DNA of 64,000 nt from Streptomyces cellulosae (lineage in GTDB: Bacteria > Actinomycetota > Actinomycetes > Streptomycetales > Streptomycetaceae): assembly GCF_000721105.1 (NCBI RefSeq), contig NZ_JOEV01000042.1, positions 1 to 64,000 on the forward strand, written 5' to 3'. The notes below the pieces were generated by a model. The model was not told where the DNA came from. It did no database searches and was given only the letters and a program-made list of their open reading frames with translations. The position numbers and the translations under genes are program-made. Below, in pieces: positions 8,067 to 14,802 of this stretch. Every line of letters begins with the position of its first letter. Position 1 is the stretch's first letter.

Positions 8067-8411
8067 CGTGGCCGGTTCTGGCTCGCCGACCGGCCGGACA
8101 CCCCGCTCCACTGGGACGCGGCCGGAGGTGCCCTCCGCGTGGAGAGCGCGGGCCCCTGGCTGGCCTCCCTGCCGGACGCGGCCTGGGAGATGGTCCCGCC
8201 GGTCCGCAGGGCCGCTGCCGCGCTGGACTGGCAGGCCCAGCACGGCGACTGCTGCCAGCACCTCGTCTTCACGTCCCCCGGCCTGGACCGCGACGGACTC
8301 GAACGGCTGCTGGAGTCCTGCCTGTTGACCGACACCGAGTGCGCCGCCGGCCGCGCCGCCTGGAAACGGCTGCCACCTGCCTTCGACACCCTCCTGGAGG
8401 TCTGACCCCCG

Positions 8412-8645
8412 ATGGCCCGCAAGCTCGACCGCGAGCCCGCCACGTCCCGCCCCAACCCGCTGGACCAGGCCGGCATCACGTACATCGACTACTAGGACAC
8501 CGACCTGCTGCGGAAGTTCATCTCCGACCGCGGCAAGATCCGCAGTCGCCGGATCACGCGGGTGACGGCACAGCAGCAGCGGCTGCTCGTCCGCGCGATC
8601 AAGAACGCCCGGGAGACGGCGCTGCTGCCGTATTCCAGCCGCTGA
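8412..8645 (+). pseudogene. rpsR: Zinc-independent ribosomal protein S18 paralogue with premature TAG
   Basis: The frame reads MARKLDREPATSRPNPLDQ, AGITYIDY, a TAG stop at 8493-8495 (codon 28), then [19 protein letters not shown] through ALLPYSSR and a normal TGA. S18 has lysine at the stop position ([12 protein letters not shown]), so one AAG-to-TAG change explains it. The N-terminus has no CxxC zinc motif, which marks it as the C-minus paralogue that replaces zinc-binding S18 under zinc limitation and is usually Zur-repressed. The rest of the 77 codons are well kept, so inactivation looks recent. An internal GTG or readthrough product cannot be excluded from sequence alone. Confidence 0.9.
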
Positions 8646-8675
8646 CCGACTCGTTCCGGTCGCTGACCGACATCT

Positions 8676-8706
8676 CGGGAGGTGGTCCATTCCGGACCAT
8701 CTCCCG
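8676..8706 (+). terminator. Hairpin after the rpsR pseudogene
   Basis: CGGGAGGTGGTCC and GGACCATCTCCCG form a 13-base stem with one G-T position and a 5-base loop (ATTCC), 30 bases past the S18 stop. No T run follows; Streptomyces terminators often lack one. Confidence 0.55.
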
Positions 8707-8899
8707 ATCCATGGAACACGAATGCCCCGTCATGCGTCTCTTCCTACAGCACGGGGGGATCGTGCACGGGAACATGATCGAAGCTGGGCGCATGGTCCCG
8801 GAACTCCGGGGCAGGCGCCGGAACGAGTTCGGCACAGCAAACGTCACAGCTGTAACACGTACGAACACACCACAGCTGTAACCGCAGGAACACCCCGCG

Positions 8900-8914
8900 T
8901 GCACGTGCATCTGC
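8900..8914 (+). promoter_or_regulatory. Shared 15-base motif, copy 1 (DUF397 gene)
   Basis: TGCACGTGCATCTGC lies about 110 bases upstream of the DUF397 start. The same 15 bases occur upstream of the ATPase gene in the same orientation relative to that gene. A second GCGTCTGC half follows at 8931-8938. Confidence 0.55.
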
Positions 8915-9023
8915 AGATGCAGCTGCCCGTGCGTCTGCACATGAACAGGGTTATGATCCGGGTCAATTGACCACTGCATCAATGGCCTCACCAGCCAGTG
9001 AGTGCACCACCGGGGAGCGACCT

Positions 9024-9299
9024 GTGGACCACGACGTGTACGACGCGTACGGCGTTGCCGACGCGTCCGGCGTGTACAACGGCATGGCCGCCACCCAGCT
9101 GCGGGTGGCCTGGCAGAAGAGTCGGCACAGCAACTCGCAGGGTTCCTGCGTGGAGTTCGCCCGGCTGCCCGGCGGGGAGGTGGCGGTGCGCAACTCGCGC
9201 TTCCCGGACGGCCCGGCGCTGGTCTACACCCGCGCCGAGATCGAGGCCATGCTGCTGGGCATCAAGGACGGCGAGTTCGACCACCTGGTGGCGGGCTGA
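9024..9299 (+). CDS. DUF397 regulatory partner protein
   Basis: A 91-residue protein with the DUF397 core: VAWQKSRHSNSQGSCVEFAR, then VAVRNSRFPDGPALVYTRAE. In Streptomyces such proteins accompany Scr1/WhiJ-type HTH regulators and are thought to antagonise them. The GTG at 9024 is chosen because CGGGGAGCGACCT gives a good ribosome-binding site; TTG 8967 and ATG 8982 are in frame but lack one. It is convergent with the ATPase gene at 9428, and the HTH gene follows at 10243, forming the usual three-gene set. Likely a cytosolic regulator of development or antibiotic production, by family analogy only. Confidence 0.85.
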   Translation: MDHDVYDAYGVADASGVYNGMAATQLRVAWQKSRHSNSQGSCVEFARLPGGEVAVRNSRFPDGPALVYTRAEIEAMLLGIKDGEFDHLVAG

Positions 9300-9427
9300 A
9301 ACCGAGGCGGCCCCTGGGACTCCTACGGCTCCCGAGGCTCGCGCGACTGGCGGGTAACCGAGGGTAAATGCTGCTCGACGCCCGGTAACGCGCGTAGAAC
9401 TCGCACGTCAACGGGCGCCGTCGCGTC

Positions 9428-9925
9428 TCATTCGGTCGGGGGCAGCCGGAACATCGCCCAGACGACCTTGCCGCCCAGGGTGCCCGCGAGCGGGTGCCAG
9501 CCCCAGCCGTCGCTGAAGGAGTCGACGAGGAACAGGCCGCGGCCGGACTCCGCCGAGAAGTCGTCGGTGTCCCGCGCGGCCGGGCTCTCCTGGCTCGGGT
9601 CGCGCACCGCGCACACCAGCCGCTCGCTCCACCGCATCAGGTGCAGCCGTACCGGCGGGCTCTGCTCGGCAATCCGCGGGGTGTTGGCCGGCAGCGCGTG
9701 CCGCAGCGCGTTGGTCACCAGCTCGGAGACCACCAGGCACACGTCGTCGAAGCGTTCGCCCAGGTCCCAGTGGTCGAGGGTGCCGCGCGTGAACCGCCGT
9801 GCCTCGCGCACCGCTTCGTAACGGGCGGGCAGCGCACAGGAGGCGGCGTTGGACACGGCCGCGGGATCCAGCGGCGGAAGGCCCTGCCGTAATGGCTTGA
9901 GCATGGTCGATCCATTCGTTCCCAT
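9428..9925 (-). CDS. Anti-sigma-factor-like ATPase (HATPase_c)
   Basis: A 165-residue protein of the RsbW-like ATP-binding family common in Streptomyces. The N box is VCLVVSELVTNALRHA; the nucleotide lid region reads RDTDDFSAESGRGLFLVDSFSDGWG. There is no dimerisation/phosphoacceptor domain, so it is not a two-component kinase. The ATG at 9925 has GGGAG 8 bases upstream; a second ATG at 9904 is possible. Its neighbours are a DUF397 gene and a Scr1-type HTH gene. The 15-base motif upstream of it is shared with the DUF397 gene, which suggests joint control. Confidence 0.85.
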   Translation of the reverse strand: MGTNGSTMLKPLRQGLPPLDPAAVSNAASCALPARYEAVREARRFTRGTLDHWDLGERFDDVCLVVSELVTNALRHALPANTPRIAEQSPPVRLHLMRWSERLVCAVRDPSQESPAARDTDDFSAESGRGLFLVDSFSDGWGWHPLAGTLGGKVVWAMFRLPPTE

Positions 9926-10242
9926 GCGTGGCACTCCCGGGAATTCGCGGTCGTTGCGATGCAGCGGTGGCGCGAGACCATGGTTTCCGATGCGCAGAGC
10001 AGATGCAAGGGCAGATGCACGTGCAGCTGACCGAATTAGGCCTTCCCGTACCGCTTGTTGGCCATTTATTCCGCCATCTTCTCCCCTGTCTCTTGCCCAT
10101 CTCTTCCCGAAACCTGTCCCGCCCCCGCCCCGCGACCATGCGGAAACTTTGGCTTCTTTCATCTCTGTAACCGGACGAGTACTGCTCGGAGTGTTTTAGT
10201 GGCAGACTTCGGCCCCTAAGACGGTTGGGGAGGCTGGCGAAC
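9926..10242. other. Divergent regulatory region between the ATPase and HTH genes
   Basis: This 317-base stretch has no gene. It is less GC-rich than its surroundings around 10030-10200 (for example TGGCTTCTTTCATCTCTGTAACC) and carries the second copy of the shared motif at 10011-10025. Promoters for both flanking genes should lie here. Confidence 0.5.
10011..10025 (-). promoter_or_regulatory. Shared 15-base motif, copy 2 (ATPase gene)
   Basis: Read on the minus strand this is TGCACGTGCATCTGC, identical to 8900-8914. It lies 86-100 bases upstream of the ATPase start, in the same orientation and at a similar distance as at the DUF397 gene. A second TGCATCTGC follows after a few bases. Confidence 0.55.
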
Positions 10243-11103
10243 GTGAGCGCGGGAGAGCCCGGATCGGTGGTGCGGCGGATGCTGCTCGGCTCGCAACTCA
10301 GGCGGCTGCGTGAGGCACGCGGCATCACGCGCGAGGCGGCGGGATATTCCATCCGCGCCTCGGAGTCGAAGATCAGCCGGATGGAGCTGGGCCGGGTGAG
10401 CTTCAAGACACGGGATGTCGAGGATCTGCTGACGCTGTACGGCATCACGGACGAGGCGGAGCGCAACTCCCTGCTCTCCCTCGCCAAGGAGGCCAACGTC
10501 GCCGGGTGGTGGCACAGTTACTCGGACGTCCTGCCGAGCTGGTTCCCCACCTATGTGGGCCTGGAGGGCGCGGCGTCCCTGATCCGCGCGTACGAAGTCC
10601 AGTTCGTGCACGGCCTGTTGCAGACCGAGGCGTACGCCCGCGCGGTCGTGCGGCGCGGCATGAAGGGCGCGAGCGCGGAGGACGTGGAACGGCGGGTGGC
10701 GCTGCGTCTGGAGCGGCAGAAGTACCTGCTGGAGGACAACGCCCCCGAATGCCACGTCGTCCTCGACGAGGCCGCCCTGCGCCGCCCGTACGGCGACCGT
10801 GAGGTGATGCGCGGCCAGTTCCAGCACCTGATCGAGATCTCCGAACGCCCCAATGTGCGCCTGCAGATCATGCCGTTCGGCTTCGGCGGCCACTCCGGCG
10901 AGAGTGGCGCGTTCACGATCCTCTCCTTCCCGGAGTCGGACCTGTCCGACGTCGTGTACCTGGAGCAGCTCACCAGCGCCCTGTACCTCGACAAGAGCGA
11001 GGACGTGGCCCAGTACGAGAAGGCGCTCAAGGAACTCCAGCAGGACAGCCCGGGACCGGACGAGAGCCGGGACCTGCTCCGGGGCCTTCTCCAGCTTTCG
11101 TAG
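10243..11103 (+). CDS. Scr1/WhiJ-family helix-turn-helix regulator
   Basis: A 286-residue XRE-type regulator. The N-terminal HTH reads LRRLREARGITREAAGYSIR, ASESKISRMELGR; the remainder is the Scr1 domain (YVGLEGAASLIRAYEVQFVHG, GLLQTEAYARAVV, then NVRLQIMPFGFGGH). The GTG at 10243 is preferred since GGGGAGG lies 9 bases before it; an upstream TTG would place that site inside the gene. Proteins of this kind pair with a DUF397 protein and an ATPase, both encoded just upstream. It probably binds DNA, perhaps at the shared motif seen before those two genes; this is inference. Confidence 0.9.
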   Translation: MSAGEPGSVVRRMLLGSQLRRLREARGITREAAGYSIRASESKISRMELGRVSFKTRDVEDLLTLYGITDEAERNSLLSLAKEANVAGWWHSYSDVLPSWFPTYVGLEGAASLIRAYEVQFVHGLLQTEAYARAVVRRGMKGASAEDVERRVALRLERQKYLLEDNAPECHVVLDEAALRRPYGDREVMRGQFQHLIEISERPNVRLQIMPFGFGGHSGESGAFTILSFPESDLSDVVYLEQLTSALYLDKSEDVAQYEKALKELQQDSPGPDESRDLLRGLLQLS

Positions 11104-11215
11104 GGTTATCCCCAAAGCATCGCACTCCGTCCCCAACTCGCCAGCGGCACACGTACGATGACGTGTGATCAGACCGTGACGTCGATCGTGTGTCTGCTAG
11201 CGACTTGGGGATCAC

Positions 11216-12676
11216 ATGTCGTCCTACTTCACCGACCTGGCCCAGCAGTACATCGATGGTGAGTGGCGCCCCGGAACGGGTTCCTGGGACATCATCGACT
11301 TCAATCCGTACGACGACGAGAAGCTGGCGTCGATCACCATAGCCACGGTCGACGAGGTGGACGACGCGTACCGGGCGGCGGCCCGTGCCCAGAAGGAGTG
11401 GGCCGCGACCAACCCGTACGCCCGCCGGGCGGTCTTCGAGAGAGCGCTGCGTCTGGTCGAGGAGCGCGAGCAGGAGATCAGCGAGGTGATCATCGCCGAG
11501 CTCGGCGGCACCCGGCTGAAGGCCGGCTTCGAGCTCCACCTCGCCAAGGAGTTCCTGCGCGAGGCGATCAACGTGGCGCTGCGCCCCGAGGGCCGGATCC
11601 TGCCCTCGCCGGCCGACGGCAAGGAGAACCGCCTCTATCGCGTGCCGGTCGGCGTGGTGGGCGTCATCAGCCCCTTCAACTTCCCCTTCCTGCTCTCGAT
11701 CAAGTCGGTCGCCCCGGCGCTCGCGCTCGGCAACGCGGTCGTCCTCAAGCCGCACCAGAACACCCCGATCGTCGGCGGTTCCCTGGTCGCGAAGATCTTC
11801 GAGGACGCGGGCCTGCCCGGCGGCCTCCTCAACGTCGTCATCACCGACATCGCGGAGATCGGCGACGCCTTCATCGAGCACCCGATCCCCAAGGTCATCT
11901 CCTTCACCGGCTCCGACAAGGTCGGCCGCCACGTCGCCACCGTCTGCGCCGCCAACTTCAAGCGCTCGGTCCTCGAACTGGGCGGCAACAGCGCGCTGGT
12001 GGTCCTCGACGACGCCGACATCGACTACGCGGTGGACGCGGCCGTCTTCAGCCGGTACGTCCACCAGGGCCAGGTCTGCATGGCGGCGAACCGTGTCCTC
12101 GTGGACCGTTCGATCGCGGACGAGTTCACCGAGAAGTTCGTGGCCAAGGTCAAGAGCCTCAAGGCCGGCGACCCCCGCGACCCCGAGACGGTCATCGGCC
12201 CGCTCATCAACTCCTCCCAGGCAGACGGGATCTCGGCCGTCGTCGAGCAGGCGATCGCGGAGGGCGCCACGGCTCTCGTACGCGGCACCAGGACCGACAA
12301 CCTGATCGAGCCGTCCGTCCTCACCGACCTCCCCGCCGACTCCGCCCTGCTCCGCCAGGAGGTCTTCGGCCCGGTCGCCTTCCTCATCCCCTTCGACGGC
12401 GAGGAGGAGGCCGTACGCCTCGTCAACGACACCCCCTACGGCCTCAGCGGCGCCGTCCACACCGGCGACATCGAGCGGGGCGTCTCCTTCGCCAAGCAGA
12501 TCGACACCGGCATGTTCCACGTGAACGACGGCACGGTCCACGACGAGCCCCTCGTCCCCTTCGGCGGCGAGAAGCACTCCGGCATCGGCCGCCTGAACGG
12601 CGACACGTCGGCGGACGCCTTCACCACGCAGAAGTGGATCTCGGTACAGCACGGGCGGAGCGGGTTCCCGTTCTGA
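11216..12676 (+). CDS. NAD(P)-dependent aldehyde dehydrogenase
   Basis: A 486-residue ALDH-superfamily enzyme, nearest in look to benzaldehyde/vanillin dehydrogenases. The NAD-binding motif region PVGVVGVISPFNFPFLL, KPHQNTP and FTGSDKVGRHV are present. The general-base glutamate sits in LELGGNSALVVLDDADID and the catalytic cysteine in HQGQVCMAANR; EVFGPVAFLIPF and GGEKHSGIGR complete the family text. Length is normal. The ATG follows TTGGGGATCAC. It stands alone between the HTH gene and the toxin-antitoxin pair, so its substrate cannot be told from context. Confidence 0.9.
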   Translation: MSSYFTDLAQQYIDGEWRPGTGSWDIIDFNPYDDEKLASITIATVDEVDDAYRAAARAQKEWAATNPYARRAVFERALRLVEEREQEISEVIIAELGGTRLKAGFELHLAKEFLREAINVALRPEGRILPSPADGKENRLYRVPVGVVGVISPFNFPFLLSIKSVAPALALGNAVVLKPHQNTPIVGGSLVAKIFEDAGLPGGLLNVVITDIAEIGDAFIEHPIPKVISFTGSDKVGRHVATVCAANFKRSVLELGGNSALVVLDDADIDYAVDAAVFSRYVHQGQVCMAANRVLVDRSIADEFTEKFVAKVKSLKAGDPRDPETVIGPLINSSQADGISAVVEQAIAEGATALVRGTRTDNLIEPSVLTDLPADSALLRQEVFGPVAFLIPFDGEEEAVRLVNDTPYGLSGAVHTGDIERGVSFAKQIDTGMFHVNDGTVHDEPLVPFGGEKHSGIGRLNGDTSADAFTTQKWISVQHGRSGFPF

Positions 12677-12700
12677 CAGGGGTCTGTTCCCCCGCCGCAG

Positions 12701-12731
12701 ACATGCATCCAGGTGTACACCAGGTGCATGT
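12701..12731. promoter_or_regulatory. Palindromic operator over the antitoxin start
   Basis: An imperfect 31-base inverted repeat with outer arms ACATGCA / TGCATGT and a perfect GGTGTACACC centre (12712-12721). The TGTACA core is the known hallmark of YefM-YoeB operators. The antitoxin ATG at 12728 lies within the right arm, so binding would block transcription and translation start together. Confidence 0.65.
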
Positions 12732-12991
12732 CTGCTACGTATCCCATTGCTGAGGCCAGGGGCAAGCTTGGCGAACTCGCCCGTCGGGCCGCCCAGCACG
12801 AGCACATCACCCTGACCGATCGCGGCGTTCCGGCGGCGGTCCTCATCTCCCCGGCCGAACTGGAGGACCTCGAGGACGCCCTTGCCCTCGCACGCCTGGA
12901 GCGGGACCGTGCGCTCGGGCGCGCTGAGCCTCTCGTCCCGCACGATGAGGCGCGCCGCGCGCTGCTCCAGGCGGCCGGGAGGGGCGAGTGA
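12728..12991 (+). CDS. Phd/YefM-family antitoxin
   Basis: An 87-residue antitoxin: YPIAEARGKLGELARRAAQ, HITLTDRGVPAAVLISPAEL is the Phd/YefM DNA-binding and dimerisation fold, followed by a charged C-terminal tail that should wrap the toxin. A GTG at 12713 is also in frame but falls in the middle of the operator palindrome, so the ATG is preferred; there is no ribosome-binding site, which fits a leaderless message. It overlaps the toxin start by 4 bases. By family precedent the antitoxin, with toxin as corepressor, represses this promoter. Confidence 0.85.
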   Translation: MSATYPIAEARGKLGELARRAAQHEHITLTDRGVPAAVLISPAELEDLEDALALARLERDRALGRAEPLVPHDEARRALLQAAGRGE

Positions 12992-13239
12992 CCTGGCAGG
13001 TCCTGTGGGAACCGGCCGCTCTCGATGCCGCCACCGGGTACCTCAAGAACGACACCGGGGGCGTCGACGACCTTCTCCGTGCGACTGACCAACGCGCCGA
13101 GGATCCCAGGCCCGAAGGGTCTCGGGCTTGGGGTGTCGACCATCGCCGCCTGCATCATGGCTCCTGGCGCGTGCTCTACCGTCTCGATTCGGAGGCGCGG
13201 GCGCTCCACATCGAGCACGTCGGCCGCAGGGAGACCTGA
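12988..13239 (+). CDS. RelE/ParE-superfamily toxin
   Basis: An 83-residue basic protein: WQVLWEPAALDAATGYLK, then RAWGVDHRRLHHGSWRVLYR and a C-terminal strand ALHIEHVGRRET. This is the small RelE/ParE fold; the RVLYR strand and terminal IEHVGRR are characteristic. RelE members cleave mRNA on the ribosome while ParE members poison gyrase; the sequence alone does not settle which. The start codon overlaps the antitoxin stop by four bases (GTGA), ensuring coupled translation. The pair is intact. Confidence 0.82.
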   Translation: MTWQVLWEPAALDAATGYLKNDTGGVDDLLRATDQRAEDPRPEGSRAWGVDHRRLHHGSWRVLYRLDSEARALHIEHVGRRET

Positions 13240-13278
13240 CCGGTCCGGTGTCCCTGGACGGCGCCACCGCCCAGCACC

Positions 13279-13413
13279 ATGACCGACCGGTCCATACCGA
13301 ACGCTGCCTCGCTGGGCGGTCGGCGGAAGTCGTCCCACAGCGACTTCGACGGCGGCAGTAGCCCCGAAGTTCCTTCTCGCTTGCGGACAGAAGCTGACCG
13401 CAAGCCCCCGTAA
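13279..13413 (+). pseudogene. Possible DUF397 relic
   Basis: A 44-codon frame reads MTDRSIPNAASLGGRRKSSH, SDFDGGSSPEVPSRL and stops. RKSSHSDFDGG-x-x-x-EV resembles the DUF397 core WRKSSxSxxGGxCVEV with the tryptophan and cysteine lost, and the second half of the domain is absent. It could be the remains of a second DUF397 gene, or chance. Weak evidence. Confidence 0.3.
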
Positions 13414-13424
13414 CTTCGTCGGTG

Positions 13425-13441
13425 CCGGGGGAAGCCCCCGG
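13425..13441. terminator. Short GC hairpin upstream of the DinB gene
   Basis: CCGGGGG and CCCCCGG pair around a 3-base AAG loop. It lies 22 bases before the DinB start, so it may end transcription from the toxin-antitoxin side. No T tract is present. Confidence 0.35.
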
Positions 13442-13462
13442 TCTGACGAAAGGCGGCCGGTC

Positions 13463-14011
13463 ATGGTCACTCACGTGCGAGCCGAGGCGCAGGGCGACGA
13501 GCGGGGGGCGCTGCTGTCCTTCCTGGCCGAGCAGCGCGGCGGCATCCGGCGGGCCCTGCTCGGGCTGACGGACGAGCAGGCGTCGAGCAGGCCCAGCGCG
13601 AGCGAGCTGTCCCTGGGCGGCCTGCTCAAGCACGTCGCCGAGGTGGAGCAGACGTGGGTGGCCCGTGCCAAGGGGGAGCCGCCGGCGGTGCAGCGGGACG
13701 AGTCGAACTGGCACGAGTGTTTCCAGCTGGCCGAGGGTGAGAGTGTCGAGTCGCAACTCGCCCACTGGGAGAAGGCCGCCGCCGAGACGGAGGCGTACGT
13801 CCGCTCGGTCCCGAGCCTCGACGACACCTTCCCGCTCCCGAACGACCCCTGGTTCCCGCCCGACGAGCGGGTCTCCGTGCGCTGGCTGGTCCTGCATCTG
13901 ATCCGCGAGACGGCCCGGCACGCCGGCCACGCCGACATCATCCGGGAGTCCCTGGACGGCGCCACCGCCTTCGAACTGGTGGCGAAGGAGCAGGGCACCT
14001 CCTGGGGGTGA
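13463..14011 (+). CDS. DinB/DUF664-family thiol transferase-like protein
   Basis: A 182-residue four-helix-bundle protein of the DinB superfamily (actinobacterial DUF664 branch). Metal-site histidines are visible: LLKHVAEVEQTW near residue 57 and LIRETARHAGHADIIRE near 152-158, the HxxxH pattern that binds zinc or another divalent ion. Family members include mycothiol-dependent transferases; the substrate here is unknown. The ATG follows GAAAGGCGGCCGGTC. The next gene, a PadR regulator, starts 26 bases after the stop. Confidence 0.82.
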   Translation: MVTHVRAEAQGDERGALLSFLAEQRGGIRRALLGLTDEQASSRPSASELSLGGLLKHVAEVEQTWVARAKGEPPAVQRDESNWHECFQLAEGESVESQLAHWEKAAAETEAYVRSVPSLDDTFPLPNDPWFPPDERVSVRWLVLHLIRETARHAGHADIIRESLDGATAFELVAKEQGTSWG

Positions 14012-14037
14012 GTCCGGCGCGGCCTACTCTGGACGGC

Positions 14038-14679
14038 ATGTCAGCGATCCGTCTCCTCGTGCTCGGCGCCGTCCGTCAGCACGGGCGGGCCCACGGCTAC
14101 CAGGTGCGCAACGACCTGGAGTACTGGGGCGCGCACGAGTGGTCCAACGCCAAGCCCGGCTCGATCTACCACGCCCTGAAGCAGATGGCGAAGCAGGGAC
14201 TGCTGATCGCGCACGAGATCGCGCCGTCCACGGCAGGGGGGCCGCCGCGGACGGAGTACGAGATCACCGAGGCCGGCGAGGCTGAGTGCTTCAGGCTGGT
14301 GCGCGAGGCGCTGACCTCGTACGACCAGAAGATGGACCTGAAGTCGGCGGCCATCGGCTTCATCGTCGAACTGCCGCGTGCCGAGGCGGTGGCGCTCCTG
14401 AAGGAACGGATCCGGGGGATCGAGCAGTGGCGCTCCTCCGTCACCGAGCACTACGTGCCCGAGGACGGCCCGGAGCAGCTCGGCCACATCGGCGAGATCA
14501 TGAACCTCTGGATCCACACGGCCGACGCCGAAGCCGAGTGGACCCAGGGGCTGATCGCCCGCATCGAGGGCGGCGCCTACACCTTCGCCGGCGAGGGGGA
14601 GCCGTTCGTCGGCATCTTGGCGGAGGGCGAGAAGAACCCGTATGCGACGGGGGAGACGCACCCCGAGGACGTCCACTAA
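14038..14679 (+). CDS. PadR-family transcriptional repressor
   Basis: A 213-residue regulator. The winged-helix N-domain reads IRLLVLGAVRQHGRAHGYQV, then SIYHALKQMAKQGLL and GGPPRTEYEITEAGE, all typical PadR; the C-domain is the helical Vir_act_alpha_C part (EHYVPEDGPEQLGHIGEIMN). The ATG at 14038 has no ribosome-binding site but a TACTCT hexamer ends 7 bases upstream, so the message is probably leaderless. The ABC exporter genes follow, and two TCAA-NN-TTGA palindromes flank their promoter. The regulator very likely represses the exporter until an inducer binds. Confidence 0.88.
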   Translation: MSAIRLLVLGAVRQHGRAHGYQVRNDLEYWGAHEWSNAKPGSIYHALKQMAKQGLLIAHEIAPSTAGGPPRTEYEITEAGEAECFRLVREALTSYDQKMDLKSAAIGFIVELPRAEAVALLKERIRGIEQWRSSVTEHYVPEDGPEQLGHIGEIMNLWIHTADAEAEWTQGLIARIEGGAYTFAGEGEPFVGILAEGEKNPYATGETHPEDVH

Positions 14680-14746
14680 TCAAGTTTGACTAAGTCCCCG
14701 AGCGGGCATACACTCCCTCGGCGGGCAAGTAGTCAAGTTTGATTAG
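14677..14746 (+). promoter_or_regulatory. ABC-exporter promoter with two PadR-type operators
   Basis: Box 1 (TAATCAAGTTTGACTA, 14677-14692) and box 2 (TAGTCAAGTTTGATTA, 14730-14745) both fit TAnTCAA-NN-TTGAnTA. Between them lies a near-consensus promoter: TTGACT at 14686-14691, 17 bases, TACACT at 14709-14714. Box 1 covers the -35 element and box 2 lies just beyond the expected start point, a layout that would let the PadR protein block initiation. Confidence 0.72.
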
Positions 14747-14802
14747 CGGGCTCGCCCCATCATCCGACCCGGCAGATCCCGGCCGACCCGGAAGGACCCC
14801 CC

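Larger units (their letters stand above)
7561..8405 (+). pseudogene. CobW/COG0523-type GTP-binding metallochaperone, multiply broken
   Basis: Pieces of a CobW-family protein are visible in order: LHHDLATAT, VVQTVRDAVGVIDAGEAPLVN, then ELLAQLHPTARQIPVEDG, AALAGFDAEAAAAAQHPACA, GVSTLVWHRRRPFHAERLYD and, in another frame, RGRFWLADRPDTPLHWDAAGG to the end LPPAFDTLLEV. Three lesions are seen. No P-loop N-terminus is present upstream. The text jumps from APLVN to ELLAQL, removing the CxCC motif and GTPase core. Two extra copies of a 7-base unit at 8053-8066 add 14 bases and shift the frame. In the intact family the protein delivers zinc or supports growth at low zinc. The broken rpsR paralogue lies 6 bases downstream. 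Confidence 0.82.
8646..9023. other. Intergenic region upstream of the DUF397 gene
   Basis: This 378-base stretch holds the hairpin at 8676-8706, no credible gene, and a promoter-like part near the DUF397 start. Within it TGCATCTGCAGATGCA (8906-8921) is a perfect 16-base palindrome, and TGCACGTGCATCTGC (8900-8914) recurs upstream of the ATPase gene. CAGCTGTAAC also occurs twice (8850 and 8873 area). Confidence 0.6.

Noticed and set aside
13240..13462. Insertion-sequence remnant between the toxin gene and the DinB gene
   Set aside because: No transposase motif, terminal inverted repeats or target duplication could be found.
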